NCBI GenBank assembly: GCA_024138025.1
Contig: JAMXBD010000811.1
Span: 558,001-622,000, forward strand
From: Combretum micranthum
Taxonomy: Eukaryota > Streptophyta > Magnoliopsida > Myrtales > Combretaceae
Direction: 5' to 3'
DNA length: 64,000 bases
In this document: piece after piece, positions 34,191-47,400 of the stretch
Layout of the letters: every line of letters begins with the position of its first letter
How positions within the stretch are numbered: the first letter of the stretch is position 1
The notes under the pieces: model-generated
What the model was told of the DNA's origin: nothing
Seen by the model: the letters and a program-made list of their open reading frames with translations, nothing else
Databases searched by the model: none
Program-made: the position numbers and the translations under genes

Positions 34191-35663
34191 GATTCCTAAA
34201 AATCATGAGTTTAAAATGGACATTGAGAGTCTAGTATGAAACACCATAGACACACCTGGATGCCTAGACAGAGGAACCTAATTCAATTCAGTACTACCTT
34301 TCATTCACATTGTTTTTTTTTTTTCCCACCAATAATGTTTTATAAAACTTTGACCCCGAATTTTAAGTATCCTACTTTCACACAATTCATAAGGTTCAAG
34401 AAGCAATTGATATTTCACGATCAAGGGTGTAGTATTATTTGTAGTAGCGATCCTTTTATATCATATATGAAGAAAAAATCTTATGTGACTGGGTTCTTCT
34501 TATACTAATGAATTCCATTGGACCCAAAAATGGTACGCTGGAAGAATCTTTTGGGTCTTCCAATATAAATAAGATGATTGTTTCGCTCCACAATTGTCAA
34601 ACTTACATGTGTTCATATAATACACAAAAAGTGTGTGTGTATATTCTAGGAATCAACTATTTTAATAAAACATCATAGGAGTACTCATAACTAGAGGTCA
34701 TGCATATGCATATAGTAATACATATATATATATATATATATATATGATGATAGGTACTATTCAACATTCATGAATCAATGGGTTATCCTAAAACTAATAA
34801 ATGATTCTAGTGCATTAACTACATTTGAGATACCATCACATATCAATCACTACGTGATGCCAACATCAGTGGTACTTTGGGTCCACCGACCATAGCCAAA
34901 TACCACTGACACATTTATTAGTGCTTAACATTTTTTTTAATATTTGAAGTGTCAAACATTTGTTTGGTTTATTAAATGTTTAATCTAACAACCACAATTT
35001 GCAAACAAGGTATTTACATGCCTAAAATAAGTTTTTTAACATTTTACTAAAAAACTTTAGATCCTAATATTAAAAGTTAATTTCTTGATTAGTAATTATC
35101 AAAGACAACTAAATTATTCTTTACATTTTCTAATTATAGTTGACTTAAAATTTTATACGTATGCTCACACTTTACATATGATGTTTTACACTTGCCAAGT
35201 TGTTGTTATTAACATTAGTTATTTCTTTATAATAACAAGTGATTATATAGAACAAAAAAAAAATAATTGTAAAAGATTAGTTAGACTTATAACATCATTA
35301 AATAGATGTTTGACACATGAATACAATCTATGATCTACATTATACCAAAAAAACAGAAGAAGTGATAATATTTTTATATGACTTCATTATTTTATTATAT
35401 GATGCTCTTTTAAATATCTATTACTAAAGTAAAAAATAATAATAATTAATTTCATATTTTATACCAAAGCAATATATATATAATATAATAAAAATCATTA
35501 TATGATACACATTGTACACAGTAATTACTTTATAATATAATACTTAAATATACATGAAACAGTGTGCTTATTTAATAGTTGATATTATCAATGTATTCAT
35601 ATATGTAATATTGATGTGCTTAGTTTATTTGTAGTCCTTGGTTTGGACAAAAAGGTATGGAAT
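34191..35663. other. AT-rich intergenic DNA, no gene seen
   Basis: Nothing recognisable as a gene or element. A (TA)n tract lies at 34,722-34,746 and a short GTGTGTGTGT at 34,631. Confidence 0.55.
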
Positions 35664-36103
35664 TGACGTAACGAATAGCTTAAAAAGTAAGAGCAATCAG
35701 CGATTAATCTTAAAAGTTAAAACAAAATTGAGGAAAATCTTTACTTAAGGAATTCTGGAATAATGTCATGCGATGAAAATTGTTTGGTGATAAGAAGAGG
35801 ACGATTATATATCGTCTCTAAAAAAAAAAACCCCTAAACGTCAAAGTTACAAAAATTGGATCTAAAACTTCGAGGCCCATTTTGAGGCCATAAACGATGA
35901 TCTTTTGGACTTGAAAACTACTTTGTTATTGAAATAATCGTGGATCATTAAAAGGCTTCGCGTGCATATATAATAATAAAAAAAATAGAATTATCTGCTA
36001 AAAGTTATGACTTCCGAAAGATTGACTACACATTTACTTCTTCTTGGGCTTTTTGGATTTGTCTAACTTATCCGGAAACCGGCCTGCAATCTACTTTGCA
36101 TCA
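35664..36103 (-). repeat. 3' LTR of the deleted gypsy element
   Basis: 440 bp, aligned with 37,264-37,695 throughout. Shared pieces are AAAACAAAATTGAGGAAAA, TTACAAAAATTGGATCTAAA, CTTGGGCTTTTTGGATTT and GCTAAAAG.TATGACTTCCG. Many differences between the two LTRs show that the insertion is old. Confidence 0.82.
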
Positions 36104-37245
36104 TTCTCTCCGACCTAAGAAGAACTCGACCCTGAGTTCTCTTCTAGATAAAGGTGTATCGTTTCGGTAGAAAAGGGAATATATCGGCCACATTCTACGT
36201 CTTTGAAATGCCCATACTATTGGGTAATCCAACTACATAGGCGTTCTCATTAATCTTTTGCAAAATCCGGTATGGGTCATACTTCTTGGGCTGTAGCTTA
36301 TTGTACTTCCTAACTAGAAACCTCTCTCTTGGTAGGAACACCATCACTTGATCACCTTCTAAGAACAATTACTTCCTCTGATGCTTTTATGCTACTGCTT
36401 TGTACTTAGCATTAGATTGCTCTATCTTCTTCACTTTACTATTACATTCTGCCAATTTTCAGCTAAATTCTTTGTTGCAGCACTAAACTTAGAACTCAAG
36501 GAAGTTTGATCAAATCTAAAGCATGTTAAGGAATCTTGGAATAAACTATAAAGAATGGAGATTTCCCTGTTGTTATGTGAATTGCATTATTATAAGCAAA
36601 ATTTGATTGAGCTAATGCAACATCCCACTGCTTTAGCTTCTCCCCACAAATGCTCTTAATCAGATGACTAAGTGTCTTGTTTGTAGCTTCAATTTGTCCA
36701 TCGTCTAAGGGTGAGCTGTGCTACTGTAGTTCAAGAATGAGTCAAACATCTGCCACAACGTTCTCCAAAAATGGCTTAGAGACTTGTATCTCTATTTGAT
36801 GTGATACACTTAGGTACCCTATGGAGGCAAACAAACTCTCTAAAAAACAGCTTGGCAATGGCCTGTACATCTTATACTTTTCTAACACGGGATAGAATGT
36901 GCCATCTTAGAAAACTTGTCAACAACAACAAAAACAAAATCCATACCTGTTGAGTACAAGACAATCCAAGTATAAAGTCCATCAACAAGTCTTCCCATAT
37001 ATTCTCAAGGATAACCAATGGCATATACAAGCCAGTGTTTTGGGACAGCCTTTAACTATTTAGCAAACATAATAACATTGCACTATCCTGTTGACATCTC
37101 TCCTTAAATAAGGTCAGTAGAATCTGTCACTGACTACAACAATTGTCTTGTCTCTTCCCAAATGACCAGTTAATCCACCGCCATGCAAGTCATAAATCAA
37201 CTTCTTTCTTACGGAAGACTCAGACACACAAAGTTGCAAGAATTT
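36104..37245 (-). pseudogene. Gypsy integrase remnant inside the deleted element
   Basis: Minus-strand reading, from high to low coordinates: LHGGGLTGHLGRDKTI, YLRRDVNRIVQ, then [74 protein letters not shown], then [40 protein letters not shown] and VADIFPF. These are the zinc-binding, catalytic core and GPY/F-like parts of a gypsy integrase, with several stops. Confidence 0.82.
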
Positions 37246-37260
37246 CCTGCTTTGATACCA
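37246..37260 (-). other. Primer binding site (initiator Met tRNA type)
   Basis: On the minus strand TGGTATCAAAGCAGG sits 3 bp after the 5' LTR. Many plant LTR retrotransposons have TGGTATCAGAGC here, complementary to the 3' end of initiator tRNA-Met; one base differs in the first twelve. Confidence 0.7.
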
Positions 37261-37263
37261 AAT

Positions 37264-37695
37264 TGACACAGCGAGTAGCGTAAAATGCAAGATTAATCAA
37301 CGATAATCTTAAAAGATAAAACAAAATTGAGGAAAAGCTTCACTCGAGAAATTCTAGAATAATATTATGTGATGAAAATTGTTCTGTAACAAGAAGGGGA
37401 CATTATATATCATTGTTGAAAAAACCCTAAGAGTCAAAATTACAAAAATTGGATCTAAAACTTCAAGGCCCATTTTGGGGCCATAAACAAAGGTTTTTTA
37501 GGCCTCAAAACTACTTACCAATCAAAGGATCTGAGATTTTTAAAAGAGCTTCATGTACATATATAATAATAAGAAAATAGAATTATATGCTAAAAGCTAT
37601 GACTTCCGGAAAATGGGTTACGCATTTAGTTTTTCTTGGGCTTTTTGGATTTATCTAATTTATCTAGGAACCGGCCCACAATTTGCTTTGCACCA
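37264..37695 (-). repeat. 5' LTR of the deleted gypsy element
   Basis: 432 bp, direct repeat of 35,664-36,103. On the minus strand it starts TGGTGCAAAGCAAATTGTGG and ends CTGTGTCA. Confidence 0.82.
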
Positions 37696-39790
37696 AGAAT
37701 CTTTGTCAGTAGTTATAAACTTTTGAAAAAGTGTCGAGACTTTGGTAAAAGGTTAAGAAACTTTGTTAAAAGGATTTGTGTATTAGGTGGTAAAAGATTT
37801 AGACTCTTTTAATGAAAGTGGTTTGGAAATTCCGATGCAATGAACAATTTTGGGAGCATTTTGTGCTTTATGCTTTGGACTTTTTTTTAAGAGTCTGGAC
37901 CTTTTAATGAAAGTTTGAAGTTTTCTATAGATTTTGACCTTGTAAAGATTCTCCACGAACTTAAACCAATATAACTCCGTTTCAATTTAAACCTTTCTAT
38001 ACTTTATAAACACCAATTATTTTCCTTGAATTGATGCAACACATGATTTATTCCCATCAACTTTGATCTATCTTTTCCCAAATATACAAGAATTTACAAG
38101 AATAGTTATTTAAAAGTTTAAACTAAAACTTTCCACTACTACTACTACACATCTAATTGTCCAAATTGAACCCAATACAACATTAAAGTAAAATCTTATT
38201 ACAAAATGCATAGATTAAACATTATAGGCATAATAAGATGACGAAATTGACTCAAAACTTTGAGATGATTTTTAAGAACCCGATTTTCCTAATGTATAGC
38301 TCAAGGGCTTGATTCGTGAAAAATTTTACCAGCTAAATTAGGAGAGACAATGGTATAATTGCTAAACATTTGCTTTTTTGTGAGGCAACAAAATCTTAGC
38401 TTGGTGTTTCTTTAAATTTATGTAATGGTAAGACATTATTGATTAGAAAAACGAGAGGGGGAGAGAGAGAGAGAGAGAGAAGAAACTACCAAAAAAAGAG
38501 GAACAATGAAAAGAGGGAAACTTAAATGGTCATTAGTATTTATAATAAAGTTTGAATCTCTGGTAGAAAGATTTAAAAAAACACTCTTGGCTGTTATGAA
38601 ATATTTCCAAGAGTTGCAACTTAGGGTATTTTATAAAGCGTGTTATAAGTTGATGCTTAAGATTTATAAGCAAAACTTAGATGTATATGGATTGTCCAAC
38701 TATTTAGAATGTAAAAAAAAAAAAAAAAGAGTCACATGATAGAAATTTCTTCATAGTGTTTAGTTATTTATAAGGGGGCTTTTGGTTCCCAAAAATTTAT
38801 AGGAATGGATTGGATATTTAGTCTCATGTTTGGTATATTCCTCTTTTTTTTTTTTTTTTTGTGGGGGGAGGGTTGGGGGGTTGTGTGGTTGCATTAACAC
38901 TAAACAATAGTTTTTAGAGTGCTAGTGACAAAACAAAAAAGGAAAAAAAATTATAACATGTGGATAATGTTACAAAACCTCATTTCACTGGACAACTTAA
39001 GCCTCTTCTTTGAAGCCCCAATATGCCCTTCTTCAAGCCGTCGCTTTTTTCTCACTTTTCAAAGCTCTCACCAACTTCAAGCCTTAAATGCCTCCCATGC
39101 TACTTGTACCCTAACTTAATGAGTCCTTTTACTTGAAACCTAACTTAATGGACAAATAGTAATCAGATTTTTGTTTCCTTGTCCTTTTATTTAATGTTGC
39201 AGGGATATTTTCCTTGCTAGAAAAGTAAGTTTCAATTTATTTTGATGTTGGCAATAAGTCTCTCGTTATTCCCATAATTGATCAAACTAGAGTTTTTTAA
39301 ATAGTTTTTAAGAAATAAAAAAATAGAATCTTTGAGATTTAATGTTTTTGTATCTTTTGTGCCTTTTCATTGAGTTTTTGTAGTGGTAGATTTTATGTGA
39401 TTATGCTCATGTGAATTATTATGTCTTTAATTGCAATTAAGTTTTTTACCAAATGCCAAAATTAGTCTTCATTGAAGTATAAATTAGAATGCTTTTTAAA
39501 GGAAGATTGAAAATTTGAAGATACCCAGTAGATGTAACAAATTTTAGAAAAATGGGATGGTAGGGAAAAGTTGTATATTGGTCTTCACTTTTGCTTGTCG
39601 TTTGTTATTTTAGTGGTAGTTATGTTCTCCTTTATATAAAGATTGTTTGCAATCGCTGCCATAACCAACCAATGGAGGAAATGGCTATTGTTTTTACTTT
39701 GGAAGTTATATTGTTATATCCCGATCTAAATCAATCTTCGAAAACACATGTGCTCCTGCTAACTAGTCAAATAGATATTTATCCTTAGTA
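37696..39790. other. Intergenic DNA with simple repeats, no gene seen
   Basis: No coding region or element is recognised. (GA)n at 38,459-38,481. A run of 17 Ts at 38,844-38,860 is followed at once by a G-rich tract (GTGGGGGGAGGGTTGGGGGG) to 38,884, the most skewed stretch in the window. Confidence 0.5.
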
Positions 39791-39799
39791 GAGTGTATT

Positions 39800-41850
39800 T
39801 ATTTTTTTTATAGTCACCTGGTTCAGCTCCTTGTAATCTATACACAGTCTTATGCTGCTATCCTTTTTCCTCACAAACAGGATTGGAGCTCCCTAGGGTG
39901 ACACACTGGGTCTGATGAACCTCTTCTAAGTAAGTCTTCCAACTAAACCTTTAACTCTGCAAGTTTTGTTGGTGCCATGTAGTATGGTGTTTTGAATATG
40001 TGTGTAGTACCTGGTACTAAGTCATTATAGAACTCTATCCCTCTTTCTAGTGGTAAACCTGGTAGATCTTCCAGAAAACATTAAGTTATTCACATACTAC
40101 CAGTACCTATGCAAGGTCTACCTCTGGTTTATGTTATATCATCATGGCTGCCATAGATAAGGTAGACCTATCCCATAATTCATAGTAAGTAGAGTCGAAG
40201 GTCTCTACATTCAAGTCTATATATAAAACCGGTCCCCATCTAGTAGACTAAACTCCACTACTAGGTTGTGGTAATCAATTACAGCATGGTACTTTACTAA
40301 CAAATTTACTCCCAAAATCACATCAAAGTCCACCAAGTCTAGCACTACTCATTCTGCTGGTAGATGCCTACCCTCTATCTCTACATCCATGTTCCTGAAA
40401 ATCCTATTTAGCATGATTCCGCTCCCTAGAGTGTTTATAAACAAGAATTCAATCATATTTTCAACACACACACACCACACACAGTTATAAACGATTCAAC
40501 AATGCATGAAAAGGTCGCATGTATCAAAAAGCACATAAGCGCTACACATGAGTATAGAAAGTGTATCTGCTATAGTGTCCACACTAGACGTATCCTAGTG
40601 TTGGAGGGCACAAACCTTGGCCAGTGCTCTTTGTCCAGAATTGCTACCCTAAGGTCAGCCTATTTGAATTCTTGGATCCACTAGTTTAGCAAGCTCTTTG
40701 CAGTTTTATAGCCCTATGTCCTCTTTGCTCACACTTGAAATAGAACACTTGTGAGAGAACCTTTTCTATGCAAAACCTGTTATTGTGCCCAAACCTTGCC
40801 ACACCAAAAGCAAGCATTTCTCAAGCAAATTACAATTCTTGAGATGATATGGTCCATGACACCGGGTACATTTCCTTTTAGTAACTTGAGCTACTGACTT
40901 AACCTGCTGTGTGGTTGGCCTCTTCCCCTTGTCTAAAGTAAGAATATTAGTAGCTAGTCGCTTCTCCAAATAGACCTGACTTCTTTGTGCGTTTTAGCCC
41001 TTTATCTTTTGTAGGCCCTACTTACTGGTCTTTTCTTTATTCACCACAACAGAGTAGTTGGTCAATTCCATTAAGTTCACATGATGTTGGTTCTCAAGTT
41101 TTAGCTCTGTGACGAATCTGCTCACCTTGACTTTCTCACTCTCCTTCAGAGGATCTGGTAGAAACCTCATCAATCTGTTCAACCTTGCTTCATATTCCTC
41201 CACTTTCATGTGACCTTGTTGTAAAGTATAGTACTCTTGCAGCATCTAATGCTTAGTACTTTTAGGGAAAAACTCCTTATATAAGGCATATTAGAATCTG
41301 TTCCAGGTGATCACTTTAGTCATGTGCCTCTTGGCTCATCTACCGGTTATTTGCTCTCCCGATCAACAAATAAGAAGCATACCCAACCTTTTTGTTTCAA
41401 TGGATATCAAGAGCATAAAAAGGTCTTCTCTACTTCCTCCATCCATATCTGAGCATTAACAACCTCTCAAGCTTAGGCTTAAACTTGCAAACTAAGTCTA
41501 CAAATTTGTTCAAACTTAAGACATCAACATGTTTAGCCTCATTGCCACCATTACCATTATATCCGTGGGTCTCTTACCTTCAAGCTCAGCATTGGCCTGT
41601 ACCACTTGCACATCCTAACGCATTTGCTGCTATTATTGCATAACTACCCTTAGGAGGGAATTCATAGTTTGCATAAGATGAATAGCATCAACCGGTACCT
41701 GATGACCTGTAGGTAGGCATGGTGGTGGTAGGTCTTGAAGTATTTGATTCAAGGGTGACTGGTTTAAAGATGGTTGTCCTCCATTAACCTCTTCATCACT
41801 AGTTTTGGAGGAACTAGCATCAAGGACTCTTCTTGTATGTGACATTCTAT
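39800..41850 (-). pseudogene. Ty3-gypsy gag-protease-RT remnant
   Basis: On the minus strand the gag frame starts at MSHTRRVLDASSSKTSDEE (ATG 41,845-41,843). The retrotransposon gag domain follows with YYTLQQGHMKVEEYEARLNR (about 41,240-41,180) and VSRFVTELK. A zinc knuckle CTRCHGPYHLKNC is near 40,880-40,840. The protease end reads DLVDFDVILGVNLLVKYHAV (about 40,345-40,285). RT begins [15 protein letters not shown] and, after a frame slip, [20 protein letters not shown], ending at about 39,800. The order gag-protease-RT fits gypsy. Stops and frameshifts are frequent. The rest of RT, RNase H and integrase are missing. Confidence 0.83.
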
Positions 41851-42029
41851 AAAGGTAAATACATAGAACATGAGGAAAGAGATAAAGCAAGTTAACAGGA
41901 ACAAAACACTATAGGAAACTACTAGATAGCAACAATAAACTAGATAAGCAACCCCCAACTACTTGCTAGCCCACTTATCATTGCTCACCATCCTAAGTAG
42001 TTCATAACCTAGATCTAGTAAGATTTATA

Positions 42030-43900
42030 ACCTAAGCTCTTGCACCACATAAACTTTAACACCATAAACTTAGTATGTTATTAGCTTGCCACGTATCCTT
42101 AGTAAAGGTGAACATGGTAAGGCTTAAATCCTGCTAAATCATAATAAAACCAAGCATGACTCCAACATCTAACATTAATTAAGGTTCCATCATATCCATT
42201 AATGAAAAGATCATAAAAACTTAGTTGGCATTAACCAAGTACCAACTTAGATCTAACTTGGAAACACCATATGAAAAGTCTTATTATTATAACATAAAAA
42301 AAAAAAACTCAAAGAGTTTATAACTCTAGCCATCTCAAATCTATTCATCTAGTAACCAGCTAGAAAAGTCAGCTCCACTATTGTCTTTCCTATAATCTAT
42401 GTAAATGTCATAATCGGTTAAATCAAATATCACTGGACCATCACTTGTTCTTGAAAAGGTATAAAGGAATGAGCGCAAGGCTCAGTACACCAATACATAA
42501 CCGTATGCGTATGAACAAACAACATGCATATTCACATGCAACATGATAATATATGCAGTAATCACAATTTATTATCTTTTGATTAGCTAGACAAACAATA
42601 CAATTTAAAACCATTTGCAACTAAGCTTAAACCTAGAGTAACTCATGACTCTATGTTAAGAAAATATATATATAGATACTATATATATATATATATATAT
42701 TGGTGTTGAGTATTTCTTAACACCTTAGGAACTATGCTTGTACCACTTCTAAACTACCGTAATTTTCTATGTGTGCAACTCCACTCGAGATAATGACATA
42801 CAAAGATCATCAAGGCCTCGTCCTAGTAACACCGATATTCCTAATCCAATTAACCTAGTCAAGCACAAGTAACAAACTTTTTTTTTTTTTTGCCTCAAGC
42901 AACAAACAATTTAAAGCTAAATAATGTTAAGTTCATTTGCTGTTTCTAAGCTTACACTCACAAGCAACAACTAAAGTAAGGACCTACTTGATACAACATT
43001 CGGAAAAAGCTAACTCAACAAAATCGGAATCATCTGATCACATATAACACATACTAACTCAATACTCAATTTTAAAAAAAAAACACTTCTAATGTTATCT
43101 AGTTTCCTATGTTATCGAGATTATTACTACTCTAGGTCAAGATAAACATTCTTACTTAGGTTTAGGTGTATTAAATGTTAAGCCAAAGGTTTAGGTGCTT
43201 AAAAAGGTCAAAACAATAGTAAAACAAGGTTATAACATTCTCCTATTGATCATATCAATGATGGAGTGCATGATAGGCTGTGAGAAAAAAGAAAACATGA
43301 TCACTCTCTATATCACGCTGATGATGAGGGAAGTGATGGCCAACAACCACTTCACCATGACCGTGATGGGGGTGGTGATAAGTCCCACGACCTTTGTCAC
43401 GGCCGTGATCGGCCACAACTCTTGACTCCCAAAGAGATCACAACCTATGTTATTACCGATTTCTGTTCGTAACCTATTTTGCTCCAAAAAGCCAGAAAAC
43501 TCCAAAAATATCTCTTCTTTGATTTTAAACTAGACCAAAACTCCAAAATGCACTTATCAATGTATAAACACTATTATAATCATGTTACCTACAGTCAAAG
43601 GATCTTCTCTTGCGTTTTTGCAAACAACAACCACCACAAGCAATAAAAGATTAAGGATTTCTCTTGATTTTTTCTAAACGTGAATACCTTGACATTGGAA
43701 GTGCGAGTAAGGGAAAGAAAACTTTTAAAATTACTAAAAGATAAGAAAAGAGAGCAATTTAGCTTGACTGCCAGCCTCTTGATGGTCCTTCAATGGATGT
43801 TCTCTCAAAAGAGCGTTTTAAGGCTTAAGGATTGTGGATGTAACTACTAAGAAGAAAAAGACATGTAGGTCAAGTATGGGCAGATATTACTATATTTTTT
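42030..43900 (-). mobile_element. Probable 5' LTR and primer site of the gypsy remnant
   Basis: Upstream of gag on the minus strand, TGGTGCAAGAGCTTAGGTTA (about 42,048-42,029) resembles a TGGTATCAGAGCCTAGGTT-type primer site. Beyond it lies non-coding sequence with LTR features like those of the other long LTRs here: AATGAGCGCAAGGCTCAGTAC (42,469) compares with the same region at 62,555. A GC-richer zone with CACGACC / CACGGCCGTG pieces is at 43,330-43,410. The outer end is uncertain. Confidence 0.5.
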
Positions 43901-44422
43901 TATTGTGAAAGACTATTTTATCCTCTTATAAAATGACATATGAAATTCCTTTCTCTTAATTATAAATTATTTTATTTTATCTTATATTACAAAATATTTA
44001 TGAGGTATATCCACACCTAAATCAAAGTTTAGAAGGGTTATCCATGATGAAAAATTATATAATTAATAGTTAATTACTTGTCTTAATTTTTCAAAAAGCC
44101 AAACAACATAATAACGTAAACAGTTTCATTAGAAAATTAATGCACGATTGCATCATATAATAAATTATTCTCTTTTTAAAAGAAAGAATTGATTTGACAA
44201 ATCCAACGATTACGCCAAAACTCTCCTCCTACTTTAAATAGTAACAGATATATTAATATATTTAACTAGAAGAAATATGTTCGAATGCAATAACAAATAT
44301 CTAAAGATTAAAATATTTAATTTCACATTATATTCGTTTAGAACGTGGTCTTTCTGAAAGATCGTCAACTTGATGCAGCATCTAATTAGTATTTGGCTTA
44401 TTTGCACAAGATTCACGTTGTA
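43901..44422. other. AT-rich intergenic DNA left of the CACTA element
   Basis: No gene. 44,155-44,225 resembles 8,545-8,635, suggesting that flanking DNA of the TPS copies was duplicated together with them. Confidence 0.45.
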
Positions 44423-47400
44423 CACTACAAAAAATTTGATTTATGGTAGGGATTCTTAGTCCCTTCGAAAGAGAAAAAATTCCCTGCCATAAGTTATAGC
44501 AGGAAGGTAAATCTCGCTTCCAATTCTTGTGCTATTAAGTTATTGTCCTTGCGAAAAAACGGGGGCAGGGATGGCCTCCCTTCCATAGCTCTCCCTTATG
44601 GCAGGGACACACATCCCTTCTAAAATATTTAACATATGTGTTAATACTATGGAAGGGATGTATGTCCCTGCCATATGTCATTTGTGACAGCAACACTATC
44701 CATTTTATAAATGACATTTTCTTTAGGAAAAGAATTAATTAATAAATTAATATTACATTTAATCCATGTCATAAAATACTTATGTAGCTAATACCATATA
44801 AAACATGTATTATATTTAATATTTATATTAAATTGAGTAATAACATTGTTTTGTGAACAAAGGGGCAATAAAGATCTAAGTAGAGAATAAGGTAGGAGAG
44901 AAAGTTGAAGGAGAGGAAAGTTAAAGAAAGATCTTGTCTTCATTCTATAAACAATGATAACTAGTTACATTGTTATTAGTTACAATATTCTCTTAAAAAA
45001 ATAAAGAAAAAAAAAGATAAAAAATTTTGAAACTTGCATCTGGTAACTTTGATATGGAACTTGAAACACTATTTCTTCAAGTTATAGTTCCGCCACAATA
45101 AAACATCCCATGCTTGTCAATATAACTTGTCTTGCTGGTACAGTCTTTTGTCGCCTTAGTATTCATTGTGTCGAATTACGTTAAGTGTTCCTATCAAGAA
45201 AAAATAAATAAGTAAATAAAAGTAAAAACAAATCTAGACTTAAAAACTCCACCATTTGACTAATTTCAATTCAAACATTAAATTTCAATAACTCCATATG
45301 ATAACTCAAATCAATTTTCAAAAGATTTAAAAATTAACGGTGAAACAAAAAGAATAAAAATTTAATCTTTCACGAAAATAAAATAAACACAACAAAGCAT
45401 TACATACCTGTCAAATGAGAAATACACTAAAGTTGATGTAATTTATCTCTCTTTTAAAAGAGCAAGATTTCATAATACTGAAATAGTGGTAAAAATACAT
45501 TGTATCAACAATATTATTCGATATGATAGAAAGAAAATCGATAGAATGAATATTACCAAAGCTTAAGCAATGGTAAAGAGAGGAAAAAGAATTGCTCGTT
45601 GCAAAGAATTTTGAACTTGTTAGTTTAAAGTGAAAATACGTGCCAAGGAATAGTTACAAATATGGAGAAATAAAAGTGTAAGTGGGGAGGAAGTAGTTTT
45701 CTAAAATGTAGGAAGAAGTGGTTATTTAGTCATTTTTTTTCTCCATTTTTTCCACCATTGGAGGAAGTGGTTTCTAAAAAATAGGAAGAAGTAGTTATTA
45801 AGTTTTTCTTTTCCCAGAGTGGAATAAAATTTTAAATAAGAAGATTAGAAAGTGAAGTTGCATGCCATCTTAAACATAATAAATAGATAGATGTTAAATA
45901 AATAATTTTAAATGACTTTTTTTATTTATGAAACTTATCATATCTTAACAAATTATGTTGAAAAATTATCAATATATCATCTAAACCATGTGATTTTTTT
46001 ACATAAACTTAATAACTACATTTTTCAAAGGCTATGATAAAACTTTAATAGAATGAGATATGAATAAAGTAAAATGGGATATGAGTAACATAGATATGTG
46101 TGAATTAAATGACATACTGATATAGAGATACGTATAGTAAAAATTTGAATCATAAACTATCACCCATAATCTCATTTAATTATTAAATTTCTATCAAAAT
46201 GAAGAATTATAATTGAAAAAATGGAAAATCAATACTAAAACATATTATGAGTAGTCAAAAGAAAATCAATAGTAAGCTATAACATAGGTAGTTTATGAAA
46301 AATAAACACTAAATTAATATGATGTTTTTTCCTTTATGATATGTCTTGCTTTAATTGAAAAAATTGCAATTATTTTTTTTCATAAGATGCATTATTTGTC
46401 TTCTTCATAAATTAAAATCTTATTCAGCATTAAATCGATTATGATTTTATTTTTAAAATTAAAAACGAAATAATTACTTTTCTGTAATAGCTCCTTATTT
46501 TTCTTACAGCAAATATATATTACTGTCAGTCCTTTAAGAAAATTATTTGACAATTTCTTTTATTTAATCTCATTTTTATTGAGAATTATTTATTAAATAT
46601 ATTGTAGAAAATTTTGTTAGGTATTAATATATTTGGGGGGAAATTCTTATTAAATATAGCTTCAAAATTTTTTAATTATTGATAGATTTTTAGCATTAAG
46701 ATATTAATAAAATAAGTAAATTTATTGCTATAAAATTAGAGGTACATACAAAAGGAGTAAATATATGTTGTATAAAAAAATTACTAGCAAACAACGCACT
46801 CACTATGTTTGTGTGCTAAAGTATAATGTCAGAGTAGAATTAAAATTTGAGATGAAAAAGTATATAATTTTTTAATTGTCGTGATAAAATATAATATGAT
46901 AATAAGGCTAAAATTTCATATGGAAAATAATATATATTTGTTTTTCTTAAAGAACAAGTTAGAGATATCCTTTTTTTTTTTTAAAAGGGAAATCACTTAT
47001 CATTATAAAATGAGATATGTATAACATAAATCAAATATGCATAAACATGAAAGAGGGAAAAATGAGTCAAGTAAAATTGAAGTTAGTTACATGAAATCTA
47101 CAAGTGATTTTTGGAAAAAAACTATGTATAGTGAATTGAATCTATTGATAATAAAATTTAGAACATAACATTATTAATCAATTAAATCATACACAAGACT
47201 AATAATTTGAAACATAAAATAGTTTACTTTTTTTTATGTCATATAGAAAACTAAACAATAGTACTAAGTGAAAATTTTATCTAAATATTAGTGAAATATT
47301 GGCAAAAAAAATTGACGAAATAAATAACATCTCTTGATAAAACAATAATATCATTTTTCAGGGAATATTTCATTTTTATTTAATTTATTTGTTGAGATTT

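Larger units (their letters stand above)
35664..37695 (-). mobile_element. Internally deleted Ty3-gypsy retrotransposon, about 2.0 kb
   Basis: Two direct repeats (35,664-36,103 and 37,264-37,695) are the LTRs. On the minus strand they start TG(A/G)TGCAAAG and end ...CGTCA or ...TGTCA. The target duplication is GGAAT on the left (35,659-35,663) and AGAAT on the right (37,696-37,700), 4 of 5 matching. Just inside the 5' LTR is TGGTATCAAAGCAGG (37,260-37,246), close to the plant initiator-Met primer site. The interior goes straight from there into integrase, so gag, protease, RT and RNase H are deleted. The remaining integrase has stops, so the element is inactive. Confidence 0.83.

Noticed and set aside
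43195..43505. Overlapping open frames on both strands with many Met and Thr
   Set aside because: They lie in the GC-richer CACGGCC repeat zone of a probable gypsy LTR and show no domain.
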